Assembly (NCBI RefSeq): GCF_001019715.1
Contig: NZ_BBXJ01000001.1
Coordinates: 248,001-312,000 of the forward strand
Source of the DNA: Rodentibacter caecimuris
GTDB lineage: Bacteria; Pseudomonadota; Gammaproteobacteria; Enterobacterales; Pasteurellaceae
Direction: 5' to 3'
Length of the DNA: 64,000 nt
Part shown: positions 9,135-18,896 of the stretch, piece after piece
How positions within the stretch are numbered: the first letter of the stretch is position 1
How the letters are laid out: each line of letters starts with the position of its first letter
The notes under the pieces: generated by a model
Told to the model about the DNA's origin: nothing
Database searches by the model: none
The model's input: the letters and a program-made list of their open reading frames with translations, nothing else
Made by a program: the position numbers and the translations under genes

Positions 9135-9531
9135 TTCCTATCTCTTCTCTTGGTATGGAATCAACTTCTGATTCTTCCTCAGTTTTAATCCAAAATAAGA
9201 AAAACCAATACTTCACAATAATTAATGCGGCGATAATACTTCTGCCCACCACACTAGGAGTAAAATAAAATCCGATTAATAACATTGAGCTGGCAAACGC
9301 CAAAATAACTATTTTTGTTTTTTTGCTCATTGCTCGGCGTTCATTAAAAGACTTCAAATGTTTTTGATAGATAGACGTGCCAAGAAACCAGGTTTCTAAA
9401 CGCGTTGAGCCTTTCGCAAAGAAAAACAACGTCAGTAAAAGAAATGGTGTGGTTGGCAAAAGCGGAAGAAAAATACCAACAACACCAAGAGCAAGAGAAA
9501 TAAAACCCAACAGAATATAAATGTACTTCAT
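9127..9531 (-). CDS. DUF454 (YbaN-like) inner-membrane protein
   Basis: Small membrane protein of 134 residues with the DUF454 signature: an N-terminal hairpin of two helices (YIYILLGFISLALGVVGIFLPLLPTTPFLLLTLFFFA), the conserved PLLPTTPFLLL motif, a basic loop KSFNERRAMSKKTK and two more membrane segments. The biochemical role of the family is unknown. An AGGA site precedes the ATG. It is the first gene of a two-gene operon with the peptide-binding lipoprotein, and it is divergent from prlC. Confidence 0.8.
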   Translation of the reverse strand: MKYIYILLGFISLALGVVGIFLPLLPTTPFLLLTLFFFAKGSTRLETWFLGTSIYQKHLKSFNERRAMSKKTKIVILAFASSMLLIGFYFTPSVVGRSIIAALIIVKYWFFLFWIKTEEESEVDSIPREEIGNE

Positions 9532-9645
9532 AGTATTCCTAAATAATTTAAATGCGAACCATTATTACTGATTTTTTAGATTTTTCAACCTTGATATTAT
9601 AGAATTCACCGTCATATACAGAACAGTTTAACAAAGGAAATATCT

Positions 9646-11685
9646 ATGACAAATCCATTACTCAATATCCAAGGGCTACCGCCTTTTTCACAAATCAAAC
9701 CGGAACACATTCAACCTGCTGTAGAAAAACTCATTCAAGATTGCCGTGACACAATAGAACAGGTCTTAAATCAACCGCACTTTACTTGGGAAAATTTTAT
9801 TTTACCTTTAACGGAAGTGAGCGATCGTCTAGGTCGGGCTTGGTCGCCGGTTTCCCATTTAAATTCGGTAAAAAACAGTCCAGACTTACGCACTGCCTAT
9901 CAGGCTTGCCTACCTCTACTTTCTGAATATAGTACTTGGGTTGGTCAGCACAAAGGACTTTATAATGCGTATCTAGCACTCAAAAATAGTCCTGAATTTG
10001 CCACTTACTCCATAGCTCAAAAAAAGGCGATTGAAAATTCCTTACGGGATTTTGATCTTTCCGGTATTGCTTTATCGGAAGAAAAACAAAAACGTTATGG
10101 TGAAATTTCAGCAAGATTATCCGAACTCAGTTCTCAATTCAGCAACAATGTGCTTGATGCGACGATGGGTTGGGAAAAAGTGATTGAAGATGAAACAGCA
10201 CTTAAAGGACTGCCTGAATCCGCATTGCAAGCGGCAAAACAATCCGCTCAAAGTAAAGGATTACAAGGCTATCGCTTTACTCTTGAAATTCCAAGCTATT
10301 TGCCGATCATGACCTACTGTGAAAATCAAGCGATACGCGAAGAAATGTACCGTGCTTACGCAACCCGTGCCTCAGAGCAAGGTCCGAATGCCGGTAAATG
10401 GGATAACAGTAAAATCATGGAAGAAATTCTCACCTTGCGTGTAGAATTGGCGAAATTACTCGGTTTTAATACTTACACCGAACTTTCCCTTGCGACTAAA
10501 ATGGCGGAAAATCCACAACAAGTGCTGGATTTCTTAGATAATTTGGCGAAACGCGCCAAACCACAGGGTGAAAAAGAATTGGCTGAACTCCAAGCCTACT
10601 GCGAAAAAGAATTTGGTGTAACAAAACTTGAACCTTGGGATATTACTTTCTACAGCGAAAAACAAAAACAACATCTATACGCGATCAACGACGAAGAACT
10701 TCGCCCTTATTTCCCTGAAGATCGCGTGATCTCCGGCTTATTTGAACTGATTAAACGCATTTTCAATATCCGTGTAGTAGAACGTTTTGGAGTAGATACT
10801 TGGCACAAAGATGTACGTTTCTTTGATCTGATTGATGAAAATGATCAACTACGCGGCAGTTTTTATCTCGATCTTTATGCCCGTGAAAACAAACGCGGCG
10901 GAGCTTGGATGGATGATTGCATGGGTAGAAAACGTAAATCTGACGGTTCCGTTCAAACATCGGTGGCATATTTAACTTGTAACTTTAATGCGCCTATTGG
11001 TGATAAACCCGCATTATTTACCCATGATGAAGTCACCACGCTTTTCCACGAATTCGGACACGGCATTCACCATATGCTCACACAAATTGACGTATCTGAT
11101 GTGGCAGGCATTAACGGTGTACCTTGGGATGCAGTGGAATTACCAAGCCAATTTATGGAAAACTGGTGCTGGGAAGAAGAGGCGCTGGCATTTATTTCCG
11201 GCCACTACGAAACGGGCGAACCTTTGCCAAAAGAAAAATTAGTACAACTATTGAAAGCAAAAAACTTCCAAGCGGCGATGTTCGTGTTACGCCAACTTGA
11301 ATTCGGCATTTTCGATTTCCGTTTACATCACACATTTGATCCGGAAAAAATGAATCAAATTCTTGATACGCTCAAAGCCGTAAAATCGCAAGTTGCGGTA
11401 ATTCAAGGAGTGGACTGGGCAAGAACACCGCATAGTTTCAGCCATATCTTCGCGGGGGGATATGCAGCAGGTTATTACAGTTACTTATGGGCGGAAGTAC
11501 TCTCTGCCGATGCCTTCTCACGCTTTGAAGATGAAGGGATTTTTAACCCAGTTACGGGTAAATCCTTCCTCGATGAAATCTTAACCCGTGGCGGTTCAGA
11601 AGAGCCGATGGAACTCTTCAAACGCTTCCGTGGCCGCGAACCACAGTTAGATGCGCTGTTAAAACATAAAGGTATCGCAAATTAA
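9646..11685 (+). CDS. prlC: oligopeptidase A (M3 metallopeptidase)
   Basis: Zinc peptidase that degrades peptides in the cytosol, including cleaved signal peptides. It is 679 residues, matching E. coli PrlC/OpdA (680). The zinc site is TLFHEFGHGIHHML near residue 465 (HExGH), with the third ligand in the ENWCWEEEAL region about 30 residues later; the M3 C-terminal motif FSHIFAGGYAAGYYSYLWAEV is present. No signal peptide is seen. One uptake signal lies near the 5' end. It is a single-gene unit ended by a perfect hairpin. Confidence 0.95.
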   Translation: MTNPLLNIQGLPPFSQIKPEHIQPAVEKLIQDCRDTIEQVLNQPHFTWENFILPLTEVSDRLGRAWSPVSHLNSVKNSPDLRTAYQACLPLLSEYSTWVGQHKGLYNAYLALKNSPEFATYSIAQKKAIENSLRDFDLSGIALSEEKQKRYGEISARLSELSSQFSNNVLDATMGWEKVIEDETALKGLPESALQAAKQSAQSKGLQGYRFTLEIPSYLPIMTYCENQAIREEMYRAYATRASEQGPNAGKWDNSKIMEEILTLRVELAKLLGFNTYTELSLATKMAENPQQVLDFLDNLAKRAKPQGEKELAELQAYCEKEFGVTKLEPWDITFYSEKQKQHLYAINDEELRPYFPEDRVISGLFELIKRIFNIRVVERFGVDTWHKDVRFFDLIDENDQLRGSFYLDLYARENKRGGAWMDDCMGRKRKSDGSVQTSVAYLTCNFNAPIGDKPALFTHDEVTTLFHEFGHGIHHMLTQIDVSDVAGINGVPWDAVELPSQFMENWCWEEEALAFISGHYETGEPLPKEKLVQLLKAKNFQAAMFVLRQLEFGIFDFRLHHTFDPEKMNQILDTLKAVKSQVAVIQGVDWARTPHSFSHIFAGGYAAGYYSYLWAEVLSADAFSRFEDEGIFNPVTGKSFLDEILTRGGSEEPMELFKRFRGREPQLDALLKHKGIAN

Positions 11686-11698
11686 TCAATAACCAACA

Positions 11699-11726
11699 AA
11701 GCCCTGAATATTCAGGGCTTTTTTAT
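11699..11726 (+). terminator. terminator of prlC
   Basis: GCCCTGAATATTCAGGGC is a perfect palindrome that forms a stem, followed by TTTTTTAT. It starts 13 bases after the prlC stop. An uptake signal (AAAGTGCGGTC) follows just downstream. Confidence 0.9.
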
Positions 11727-11794
11727 AGATAAAGTGCGGTCATTTTTTAAAGAGATTTTTCTGCTGTATTCTGTACCACTTCGTATGATTAACC

Positions 11795-12313
11795 TCAACG
11801 AATTTCCCTATCCATACATAAATTATTCCATTTATACAGAAGATTATATGTACTTATAATCTTAATAAACATAGGGAAATGTTTTCTTGTTTTCTTTCTA
11901 ATTAACACTGCCTCTAAAAAATATTTTTCTGTTTTAATTGATTTATCAAGATTAATAAATACTAGTTCATATTCTTTAGAATTAATCATGCTACATAGCT
12001 GAGAAAAATCAATAAACTTTCTAGTTGTAAAAAGATATTTATTAAGAAAATAAATATTATGAAACATTTCTATTTCATAATGGTATTCTATATCAGGCTC
12101 ATTATGACTAAAAACAATACAAGATTTATCTGTTTTCAAATGTTTTCCGGATCGATTATCCGAATGCGTATTGAGCACCACAAACCCATCTTCAAATTCA
12201 AAATAAACTTTATTATCTATCACCTGAATACTTGTGCACACACAATCATGTAACGAAATAATATTTGGAACTGTTTCCTGTTCAATATGTATAAAATTTA
12301 TTTTATCACTCAT
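11795..12313 (-). CDS. uncharacterised 172-residue protein, third gene of the SUKH operon
   Basis: Not assigned to a named family. From the ATG at 12313 it encodes 172 residues (MSDKINFIHIEQETVPN...). The segment LHDCVCTSIQVIDNKVYFEFEDGFVVL recalls the 'HDC...DGF' beta pattern seen in immunity-type and other small cytosolic proteins, but this is a weak resemblance. No signal peptide or membrane helix is seen. The ATG overlaps the TGA of the SUKH gene (ATGA), and AAGGA lies 8 bases upstream, so translation is coupled. Base composition is extreme: 36 G+C in the 180 bases from 11881 to 12060 (20%, hand count), far below its neighbours. There is no uptake signal inside it. This suggests recent acquisition. 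Confidence 0.7.
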   Translation of the reverse strand: MSDKINFIHIEQETVPNIISLHDCVCTSIQVIDNKVYFEFEDGFVVLNTHSDNRSGKHLKTDKSCIVFSHNEPDIEYHYEIEMFHNIYFLNKYLFTTRKFIDFSQLCSMINSKEYELVFINLDKSIKTEKYFLEAVLIRKKTRKHFPMFIKIISTYNLLYKWNNLCMDREIR

Positions 12314-13050
12314 CAATATAATCCTTCTAACAATGCTGTAAAACTTTCTGCAATGCATTCCGGTTCATCATCTATATCAGAAAGAAATTCGCCCTCATCA
12401 TCACAGAAAATTTCAATGTCAAAAAAGAAAATTTCCCCTTTCGGGGCAAGAATCAATAAATCTCCTGCAAACGTTACTGCAATCGGTAAACCATAGTTTG
12501 GCAAACGCTCAAAAATTTCGCTTAATTGAAGTTCACGATTATCCGTGACTAAGTTATAAAAATAGTCAATTTCAATATTGTCATTAAATAACGAAGCTAG
12601 TGGCGAACCACCATTATAACGTAGTAAAAAATCACGATAATCTTGAGGTAATGAAAAGCCGATTTGTCTTTCTAACGCATTTATATCGCCCACTGTCACC
12701 TTATAAGAACCCGTTTCATCGTTCACAGATTCACCTTGTATTAAAGACGTATTTTTTATTTTATAATTCCGCCAACCAAAATAGAGTGAGCCAATCCCCA
12801 ATAAAAGGGAAATAACCAAAACTGCCTCTCCTCCGACCAAATCATAAATTACTGTGACCGGTCGCCATAAAACGATCTCTTTTTGTTCCGCCTCCGCCTG
12901 AAGAATTTGATAATAGCTAACACCACCTATTCCCCAACAGCATACCGCCCAGAAAAATCCGATGAACAAAGGTAACATTTTTGACTTCGATAATTTGTCG
13001 ATATACATATAGCGTTGAACAAATTGCGGATTGTGAACGGGATGTCTCAT
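12313..13050 (-). CDS. membrane-anchored SUKH (SMI1/KNR4) domain protein
   Basis: The 245-residue protein has two predicted membrane helices (about 27-49, MLPLFIGFFWAVCCWGIGGV; about 70-92, GGEAVLVISLLLGIGSLYFGW) and then a cytosolic SMI1/KNR4-type domain starting at ITALERQIGFSLPQDYRDFL. That domain has the family's LPQDYRDFLLRYNGG motif and ends in an acidic tail. SUKH domains are known mostly from immunity proteins against polymorphic toxins and from related defence contexts. A membrane-tethered form is less usual. The start has an excellent AGGAGG site 7 bases upstream and overlaps the previous gene's stop (ATGA). No toxin gene is recognisable nearby, so the partner is unknown. Confidence 0.75.
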   Translation of the reverse strand: MRHPVHNPQFVQRYMYIDKLSKSKMLPLFIGFFWAVCCWGIGGVSYYQILQAEAEQKEIVLWRPVTVIYDLVGGEAVLVISLLLGIGSLYFGWRNYKIKNTSLIQGESVNDETGSYKVTVGDINALERQIGFSLPQDYRDFLLRYNGGSPLASLFNDNIEIDYFYNLVTDNRELQLSEIFERLPNYGLPIAVTFAGDLLILAPKGEIFFFDIEIFCDDEGEFLSDIDDEPECIAESFTALLEGLY

Positions 13051-13841
13051 CGGTAAACCTCCTGCACGGAAAGCGGGAGCTTTAGTTTATCAAGGGATAA
13101 TTTTTCCGTCGGTTTTTGTAATAAAAAAACACGATGATTTTGCTTATCAACAAAAGCAGCCTGAGTTTTACCATTATGTGAAAAGTGCGGTTGAAATTCT
13201 ATAAAAATTTTGCCTTTAAATTTTTCATCGTTCAACAAGATTTTAATATCAAATGCCTGTCCAATCTCGGCTATCGGATTAGGGTAATAATTAATACTAA
13301 TAGCATACCGATTATCACCTAGAAGTTCCTCAATTTTCACCCAAAACCTATCTCGCACTACGCCACCCTTTTGGAGTTTTACAAAATACTTTGTACCAAG
13401 TTCCGGTGTTGCATCATAATTATCCCATAGGCTAGTGAGAATATACCAATCTATTTTCCCGCCTTTTTGCACTTTGTGATAGACCGCATATCCCATCCCC
13501 CCTACCACTAAAATTACCATCGCAAGCCAAACTTTTGCACCGTTCGTAAAACGCCAAGTGCGGTCAAATTTATCGGTGTTTTGGCGTTCCCGTTTGAAAA
13601 AACTTTCCATTTCTGGCGTCCAATCAACCGTGGCAATGGGTTCATTATCCTTTTCACGAGCAAATACGCCGGCAAGTTTTGGTGAAGTTCGATCAATAAA
13701 ACCACGGTATTCCTCATAAGAATAAAGGCTCAGTACCATGGTTTCGGTTTGGTTTGATAGCGGACAACATAAATGATTGACCCGAACTTCACGCACTAAT
13801 TTAAAATCATGAAAGTGTGATTCATAAGCCGAAAAAATCAT
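13047..13841 (-). CDS. uncharacterised single-pass membrane protein, first gene of the SUKH operon
   Basis: No family recognised. The ATG at 13841 gives 264 residues: about 105 cytosolic residues containing SLYSYEEYRGFIDRTSPKLAG and CCPLSN, one membrane helix (VWLAMVILVVGGMGYAVYH, about 107-125), then about 140 residues that would lie outside the cytoplasm and look beta-rich. A longer frame reaches back to 14027 but would run through the end of fabB, so the internal start is preferred. The stop overlaps the next gene's ATG by 4 bases. Two uptake signals lie inside, so this part of the operon is native-looking, unlike the last gene. It lies 71 bases from the end of fabB on the same strand and may be read from that transcript. 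Confidence 0.65.
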   Translation of the reverse strand: MIFSAYESHFHDFKLVREVRVNHLCCPLSNQTETMVLSLYSYEEYRGFIDRTSPKLAGVFAREKDNEPIATVDWTPEMESFFKRERQNTDKFDRTWRFTNGAKVWLAMVILVVGGMGYAVYHKVQKGGKIDWYILTSLWDNYDATPELGTKYFVKLQKGGVVRDRFWVKIEELLGDNRYAISINYYPNPIAEIGQAFDIKILLNDEKFKGKIFIEFQPHFSHNGKTQAAFVDKQNHRVFLLQKPTEKLSLDKLKLPLSVQEVYR

Positions 13842-13912
13842 ATTGAATATCCACAAAAGATCGCAAGATATTGCTACCGTGCGATTTTTCTTTTTATTAT
13901 TGGTGAATTTGA

Positions 13913-15133
13913 TTAAGCATTGTAACGTTTGAAAATTAACGTTGCATTCGTACCGCCAAAACCAAAGCTGTTTGACATCACCGTTTGCAAACCTGCATTT
14001 TCTTTGGTTTCTGTCACGATATTGCAACCTTCCGCCGCTTCATCTAAGGTTTCAATATTAATGCTTGGCGCAATAAAATCATTATCCAGCATTAATAAGG
14101 TGTAAATGGCTTCATGCACACCTGCCGCCCCTAAAGAGTGACCGGTCATAGATTTAGTGGATGAAATTGCCGGCACATTGGCACCAAACACACTTTTGAT
14201 TGCGCCCAATTCTTTCGCATCACCAACCGGAGTGGAAGTGCCGTGAACATTAATATAATCAATTGGGGTATCCACCGTTGCCATCGCTTGTTTCATACAA
14301 CGTTCCGCCCCTTCACCACTTGGTGCGACCATATCATAGCCATCTGATGTTGCACCATAACCCACGATTTCCGCATAAATTTTTGCTCCGCGAGCAAGGG
14401 CATGTTCTAACTCTTCCACAACTACAACCGCACCACCACCGGCAATCACGAAACCGTCACGATTGGCATCGTAAGCACGGGACGCTTTTTCCGGCGTCTC
14501 ATTGTATTTAGTGGAAACCGCTCCCATTGCGTCAAATTCGGTCGCACATTCCCAAGATAACTCTTCCGCTCCACCTGCAAACACCACATCTTGTTTCCCT
14601 AATTGGATCAATTCTAATGCGTGACCGATACAATGTGCCGAAGTCGCACAAGCGGAACTAATAGAATAGCTGACGCCACGGATTTTATAAGGGGTCGCCA
14701 AACAAGCAGAAACGCTGGAAGCCATGGTTTTTGTTACGGCATAAGGGCCGATTGCCTTCACACCACGCGGACCACGCGCCGCATCACAGGCTATCAATTG
14801 ATTATGCGCCGATCCTGTACCTGCCCCGATAACTAAACCGGTACGATCATTCGATACCTGATCTTCCGTTAATCCCGCGTCTTCAATCGCTTCACGCATA
14901 GAAAGATAAGCATAAGCCGCTGCATCACCCATAAAACGATACACTTTACGATCAATATGCTCACTTGGATCCAATTTAATCGTACCCGCAACCTGACTAC
15001 GCATTTTCATCTCAACAAATTCAGGCACAATCTCAATGCCTGATTTTCCTGCTTTTAGTGAGGCAAGCACTTCTTCTTTATTGTTACCGATACTGGAAAT
15101 AATACCAAAGCCTGTAATTACAGCTCTTTTCAT
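13913..15133 (-). CDS. fabB: 3-oxoacyl-ACP synthase I (FabB)
   Basis: Beta-ketoacyl-ACP synthase that elongates saturated and, specifically, cis-unsaturated acyl chains in type II fatty acid synthesis. The 406-residue length matches E. coli FabB. The thiolase-fold active site is complete: Cys in [14 protein letters not shown] near residue 163, His in [11 protein letters not shown] near 298, and His in [14 protein letters not shown] near 333. GGAAG precedes the ATG. It is divergent from mnmC, as in H. influenzae, with a possible FadR site in the shared intergenic region. Confidence 0.96.
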   Translation of the reverse strand: MKRAVITGFGIISSIGNNKEEVLASLKAGKSGIEIVPEFVEMKMRSQVAGTIKLDPSEHIDRKVYRFMGDAAAYAYLSMREAIEDAGLTEDQVSNDRTGLVIGAGTGSAHNQLIACDAARGPRGVKAIGPYAVTKTMASSVSACLATPYKIRGVSYSISSACATSAHCIGHALELIQLGKQDVVFAGGAEELSWECATEFDAMGAVSTKYNETPEKASRAYDANRDGFVIAGGGAVVVVEELEHALARGAKIYAEIVGYGATSDGYDMVAPSGEGAERCMKQAMATVDTPIDYINVHGTSTPVGDAKELGAIKSVFGANVPAISSTKSMTGHSLGAAGVHEAIYTLLMLDNDFIAPSINIETLDEAAEGCNIVTETKENAGLQTVMSNSFGFGGTNATLIFKRYNA

Positions 15134-15211
15134 TGCTTCTTCCTTTTTGTTTTATATGTCAAAATAACGGCTCAAAACTACTACGAAATAAAAATATTTC
15201 AAGCAATAATT

Positions 15212-15228
15212 CATTTGTTCGACCAGTT
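15212..15228 (-). promoter_or_regulatory. possible FadR operator upstream of fabB
   Basis: Read on the fabB strand, AACTGGTCGAACAAATG carries the complete left half of the FadR consensus (AACTGGTC) plus a partly matching right half (AAC at the expected place). It lies just upstream of a plausible -35 (TTGCTT, 15201-15206), about 80-95 bases before the fabB ATG. E. coli FadR activates fabB from a similar place, from established knowledge. Confidence 0.4.
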
Positions 15229-15321
15229 AGAGACTGTGAAACCCATACGCCGACAAATTTCAATAAGCCGGAAAATTCCGTTATTATAAGTCAATTCAAT
15301 AATGCAAGAAAGGAATAAAAA

Positions 15322-17331
15322 ATGCTTGCCGTTCAGTATGCAGACATTCATTTTAATGAACAACATACCCCCGTCTCCAATCAATTTGATGATGTTTATT
15401 TTTCCAATCACGATGGATTGGCAGAAACGGATTATGTATTTTTACAGGGCAATCAATTATGGGAACGTTGGCAAGATCATCAACATACTCACTTCACCAT
15501 TGCAGAAACCGGTTTTGGTACAGGATTAAATTTTTTTGCTACCATCCGATTATTTCGAGAATTTCGCAAAAAATATGTCAATGCGCCTCTCAAACGCCTC
15601 TATTTTATTTCTTTTGAAAAATATCCGCTAAAACCGACCGCACTTCAGCAAGCCCATACGGCATATCCGCAATTTGCCGAATTAAGCCAGCATTTACAAT
15701 GCTACTGGCGCTCACCGATTAAAGGCTGTCAACGCATTAATTTTGATGAAACCACCCTGGATTTATGGTTTGGCGATGTAACAGAAAATTTACCGCAACT
15801 TGGCGATTATATGAATGATCGCATTGATGCTTGGTTTTTAGACGGATTCGCACCAAGCAAAAATCCGGATATGTGGAACGAAGACTTATATAGCCAAATG
15901 TATCGGTTCACCAAAGCGAGCGGCACTTTTGCCACCTTCACCGCAGCAAGTGCGGTCAGAAAAGGATTAGCATCGGCAGGTTTTGCAGTCCAAAAACGTA
16001 AAGGTTTTGGCAAAAAACGGGAGTGCTTAAACGGGCAAAAAACACAAGCAAAACCGACCTCACTTTCAGCGCCTTGGTATTTACCCCAACCTGCCAGCAT
16101 GAAAAAACAAGACATTGCAATTGTCGGAGGGGGCATTGCCTCGCTCTGTACCGCCATTTCATTACTTCAACGCGGTGCCGACATCACCCTTTATTGTGAA
16201 GATGAACAACCGGCACTCAATGCTTCCGGCAATAAACAAGGGGCGTTTTATCCTCAACTGAGCGATGATAATCCTCTCACTGTCCGTTTTTATCTTCATG
16301 CCTTCTCCTACGGCAAACAATTACTGGATTGGGCGATAAAACAAGGTATAGAATTTGAATATGAATTTTGTGGCGTAGCATTATGTGCCTATAACGAAAA
16401 AAGTGCGGTCAAATTGGAAAAAATTTCCCAATTAGGCTTACCTAATGAAATAGTTGAAATGCTCAATACAGAGGCATTAAGCGAAAAAGTCGGCTTGCCC
16501 CTTTCTTGTGGCGGTGGGTTTATCCCTCAAGGTGCTTGGCTTGCTCCTCGCCAATTTGTGCAAAATACCTTTTCACGACTTGAAAAATGTGGCGTAAAAA
16601 TCAAAACCTCACAAAAAATTACCGCACTTGCCCAAACCCAAGCCGGTTGGCAAGTGCATAATTCCCAAAATGACATCACAGAGCACGAAGTTGTGATACT
16701 CGCCAACGGCTATAAAATCACGGATTTTGTTCAAACGGAAAAACTTCCTCTTTACCCGATTCGAGGACAAGTGAGTCAAATTCCCACTTCCGAAAACTTA
16801 CTGAAACTTAAGTCCGTACTTTGTTACGATGGCTATCTCACACCGGCAGATCACGCCAAAACCAGCCATTGCCTTGGTGCAAGTCATATACGGGATAATA
16901 CGGATCGTCGCTTTAGCGAACAAGAACAACGGGAAAACCAACAAAAACTACAACAAAATATTGCTCAACGTTGGACGCAAGATGTGGATACATCGGGCAA
17001 TTTGGCACGCATGGGCATTCGTTGCTCCGTACGTGATCTCGCCCCAATGGTGGGAAATATCCCTAATTTCACCCGACAACGGGAAGATTATCACAATCTC
17101 TTTAATCTCCGCCGCCGTAAGCAAGCGATTCCAAGTGCGGTCAATTTTCCCAACCTTTTTCTGGTTGCCGCATTAGGATCACGCGGATTAACCTCCGCCC
17201 CTTTATTAGGCGAAACTTTAGCCTCATTAATTTATGGCGAACCTTTGCCTTTAGGGGAAGAAATTATACAAAACCTATCCGCCAACCGCTCTTGGGTAAG
17301 AAAATGGTTAAAGGGCTCGGAGGTGAAATAA
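15322..17331 (+). CDS. mnmC: bifunctional tRNA 5-methylaminomethyl-2-thiouridine modification enzyme MnmC
   Basis: Completes the mnm5s2U wobble modification: the C-terminal FAD domain removes the carboxymethyl group and the N-terminal domain methylates with SAM. The 669 residues show the methyltransferase part ([18 protein letters not shown] near residue 60; [17 protein letters not shown] near 175) and, from about 255, a Rossmann FAD-binding oxidase ([21 protein letters not shown]; later [20 protein letters not shown]). There are four or five uptake signals in the gene, so it is old in this lineage. It is divergent from fabB and convergent with araA. Confidence 0.95.
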   Translation: MLAVQYADIHFNEQHTPVSNQFDDVYFSNHDGLAETDYVFLQGNQLWERWQDHQHTHFTIAETGFGTGLNFFATIRLFREFRKKYVNAPLKRLYFISFEKYPLKPTALQQAHTAYPQFAELSQHLQCYWRSPIKGCQRINFDETTLDLWFGDVTENLPQLGDYMNDRIDAWFLDGFAPSKNPDMWNEDLYSQMYRFTKASGTFATFTAASAVRKGLASAGFAVQKRKGFGKKRECLNGQKTQAKPTSLSAPWYLPQPASMKKQDIAIVGGGIASLCTAISLLQRGADITLYCEDEQPALNASGNKQGAFYPQLSDDNPLTVRFYLHAFSYGKQLLDWAIKQGIEFEYEFCGVALCAYNEKSAVKLEKISQLGLPNEIVEMLNTEALSEKVGLPLSCGGGFIPQGAWLAPRQFVQNTFSRLEKCGVKIKTSQKITALAQTQAGWQVHNSQNDITEHEVVILANGYKITDFVQTEKLPLYPIRGQVSQIPTSENLLKLKSVLCYDGYLTPADHAKTSHCLGASHIRDNTDRRFSEQEQRENQQKLQQNIAQRWTQDVDTSGNLARMGIRCSVRDLAPMVGNIPNFTRQREDYHNLFNLRRRKQAIPSAVNFPNLFLVAALGSRGLTSAPLLGETLASLIYGEPLPLGEEIIQNLSANRSWVRKWLKGSEVK

Positions 17332-17341
17332 TGCTTTTCTT

Positions 17342-17377
17342 AAAAAGCCTATCTTCATTTGGAAAATAGGCTTTCTT
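17342..17377. terminator. bidirectional terminator between mnmC and araA
   Basis: Stem AAAAGCCTAT / ATAGGCTTT with a 13-base loop, a T-rich tail on the plus side and TTTTTAA on the minus side. It lies between the convergent stops of mnmC and araA. Confidence 0.8.
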
Positions 17378-17399
17378 TAAAGGAAATAGAGACGAAAAA

Positions 17400-18887
17400 T
17401 TATTTATAACTTAATTCATTCCAACGCAACTCATTTTTTAATTGAAAAAGTTCTGTATTTTCATTGATATGAATAAACTCAATATCAAAATATTCTGCAA
17501 ACATACGTAACATATCGGCATCCACATCTAAGCTAAATGCACTATGATGCGCACCGCCGGCTAAAATCCAAGCTTGAGTCCCAACCTCAAAATTAGGCTT
17601 AAGCTGCCAAAAAGCATGTCCAACCGGCAAATTAGGCATATCTTGCGGTTTTTCTACCACATCCAAATCAGCAACAACCATACGGAATCGATTTCCCATA
17701 TCAACAATGGCTGCGTTCACCGCACGACCGGTTTTTGCAGTAAAAATCAAACGGGTTGGATCTTCTTTGCCACCAATACCAAGCGGTTTTATCTCTAACA
17801 GAGGTTTATCATCAGTAATGGATGGGCAAACTTCCAACATATGCGCCCCCAGCACCACTTCATTATTTTCGGCTAAATGATAGGTATAATCTTCCATAAA
17901 GGAACTGCCTTTTGGCAATCCATACCCCATTACTTTTATTGCCCGAACCAACGCAGCAGTTTTCCAGTCTCCTTCAGCACCAAATCCATAACCTTGTTGC
18001 ATTAAACGCTGTACCGGTAATCCCGGCAATTGTTTCATATTATGTAGATTTTCAAACGTATCCGTAAAGGCTTTAAAACCACCGTTATCTAAGAAACGTT
18101 TTAGCCCCAATTCAATTTTCGCCGTATCAAAAAGTGCGGTACGTTTTTCACCATTTTTTTGTAATTTAGCACTGATTCGGTATTCTTTTTCGTATTCTTT
18201 AACCAATACCTCTGCATCTTCATCAGTGACTGTATGAATACTTTCAACCAATTGATAGACACCATAACCGTTAACGCTATAGCCAAATTTGATCTGGGCT
18301 TCAACTTTATCTCCTTCGGTTACTGCAACTTGCCGCATATTATCGCCAAAACGTGCGATGCGTAAATTTTTTTGATCATAAATTGCGGCTAAAACACGTT
18401 GCCAACGATTCATTTTTTCTAACACAGTGGCATTTTTCCAATGTCCCACAACAATGGTTCTGGCTTTACGTAAACGGGATAGCAAGAAACCAAATTCACG
18501 ATCACCATGTGCGGTTTGGTGAAGATTCATATAATCCATATCAATCTCGTTCCAAGGAATAAATTGATTAAATTGGGTATGAAATTGTAATAATGGCTTA
18601 CTTAACTGAGTTAAACCCGCAATCCACATTTTTGCCGGTGAGAATGTATGCATCCACGCAATAATTCCGACGCAATTATCTTGGTTATTCGCGGCTTGGC
18701 AAATTGATAGAATTTCTTCCGGTGAAGTAGCCAATTCTTTTAGCTTAATTTTGATAAATGGATTTTGTTGATTCAAATACTCTGTGATTTGCCCGGCGTT
18801 TTGTTTTACTTGTTGCAACGCTTCATCTCCGTATAAATGTTGGCTTCCTACAACAAACCAAACTTCCAGATTTTTAATAAATTCCAT
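17400..18887 (-). CDS. araA: L-arabinose isomerase
   Basis: Converts L-arabinose to L-ribulose (Mn2+-dependent), the first catabolic step in the cytosol. Translation gives 495 residues, near the usual 500. Recognisable parts are WFVVGSQHLYGDEAL at the N-terminus, HTFSPAKMWIAGL near 92 and ARFGDNMRQVAVTEGDK near 200, with the metal-ligand region GAEGDWKTAALVRA near 305, SFMEDYTYHL near 330 and the late AHHSAFSLDV. Three ATG codons are in tandem; the third (18887) is best spaced from AGGAG. It is 9 bases downstream of araB, so the two form an araBA operon. One uptake signal lies inside. Confidence 0.95.
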   Translation of the reverse strand: MEFIKNLEVWFVVGSQHLYGDEALQQVKQNAGQITEYLNQQNPFIKIKLKELATSPEEILSICQAANNQDNCVGIIAWMHTFSPAKMWIAGLTQLSKPLLQFHTQFNQFIPWNEIDMDYMNLHQTAHGDREFGFLLSRLRKARTIVVGHWKNATVLEKMNRWQRVLAAIYDQKNLRIARFGDNMRQVAVTEGDKVEAQIKFGYSVNGYGVYQLVESIHTVTDEDAEVLVKEYEKEYRISAKLQKNGEKRTALFDTAKIELGLKRFLDNGGFKAFTDTFENLHNMKQLPGLPVQRLMQQGYGFGAEGDWKTAALVRAIKVMGYGLPKGSSFMEDYTYHLAENNEVVLGAHMLEVCPSITDDKPLLEIKPLGIGGKEDPTRLIFTAKTGRAVNAAIVDMGNRFRMVVADLDVVEKPQDMPNLPVGHAFWQLKPNFEVGTQAWILAGGAHHSAFSLDVDADMLRMFAEYFDIEFIHINENTELFQLKNELRWNELSYK

Positions 18888-18896
18888 CATCATCTC

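Noticed and set aside
12287-12496. Plus-strand 69-residue frame opposite the SUKH gene as a possible toxin
   Set aside because: Low-complexity, Ser/Lys-rich, no ribosome site, and fully antisense to a supported gene.
13842-14027. Upstream extension of the first SUKH-operon gene
   Set aside because: It would overlap the 3' end of fabB in another frame; the residues look like shadow coding and an ATG lies at 13841.
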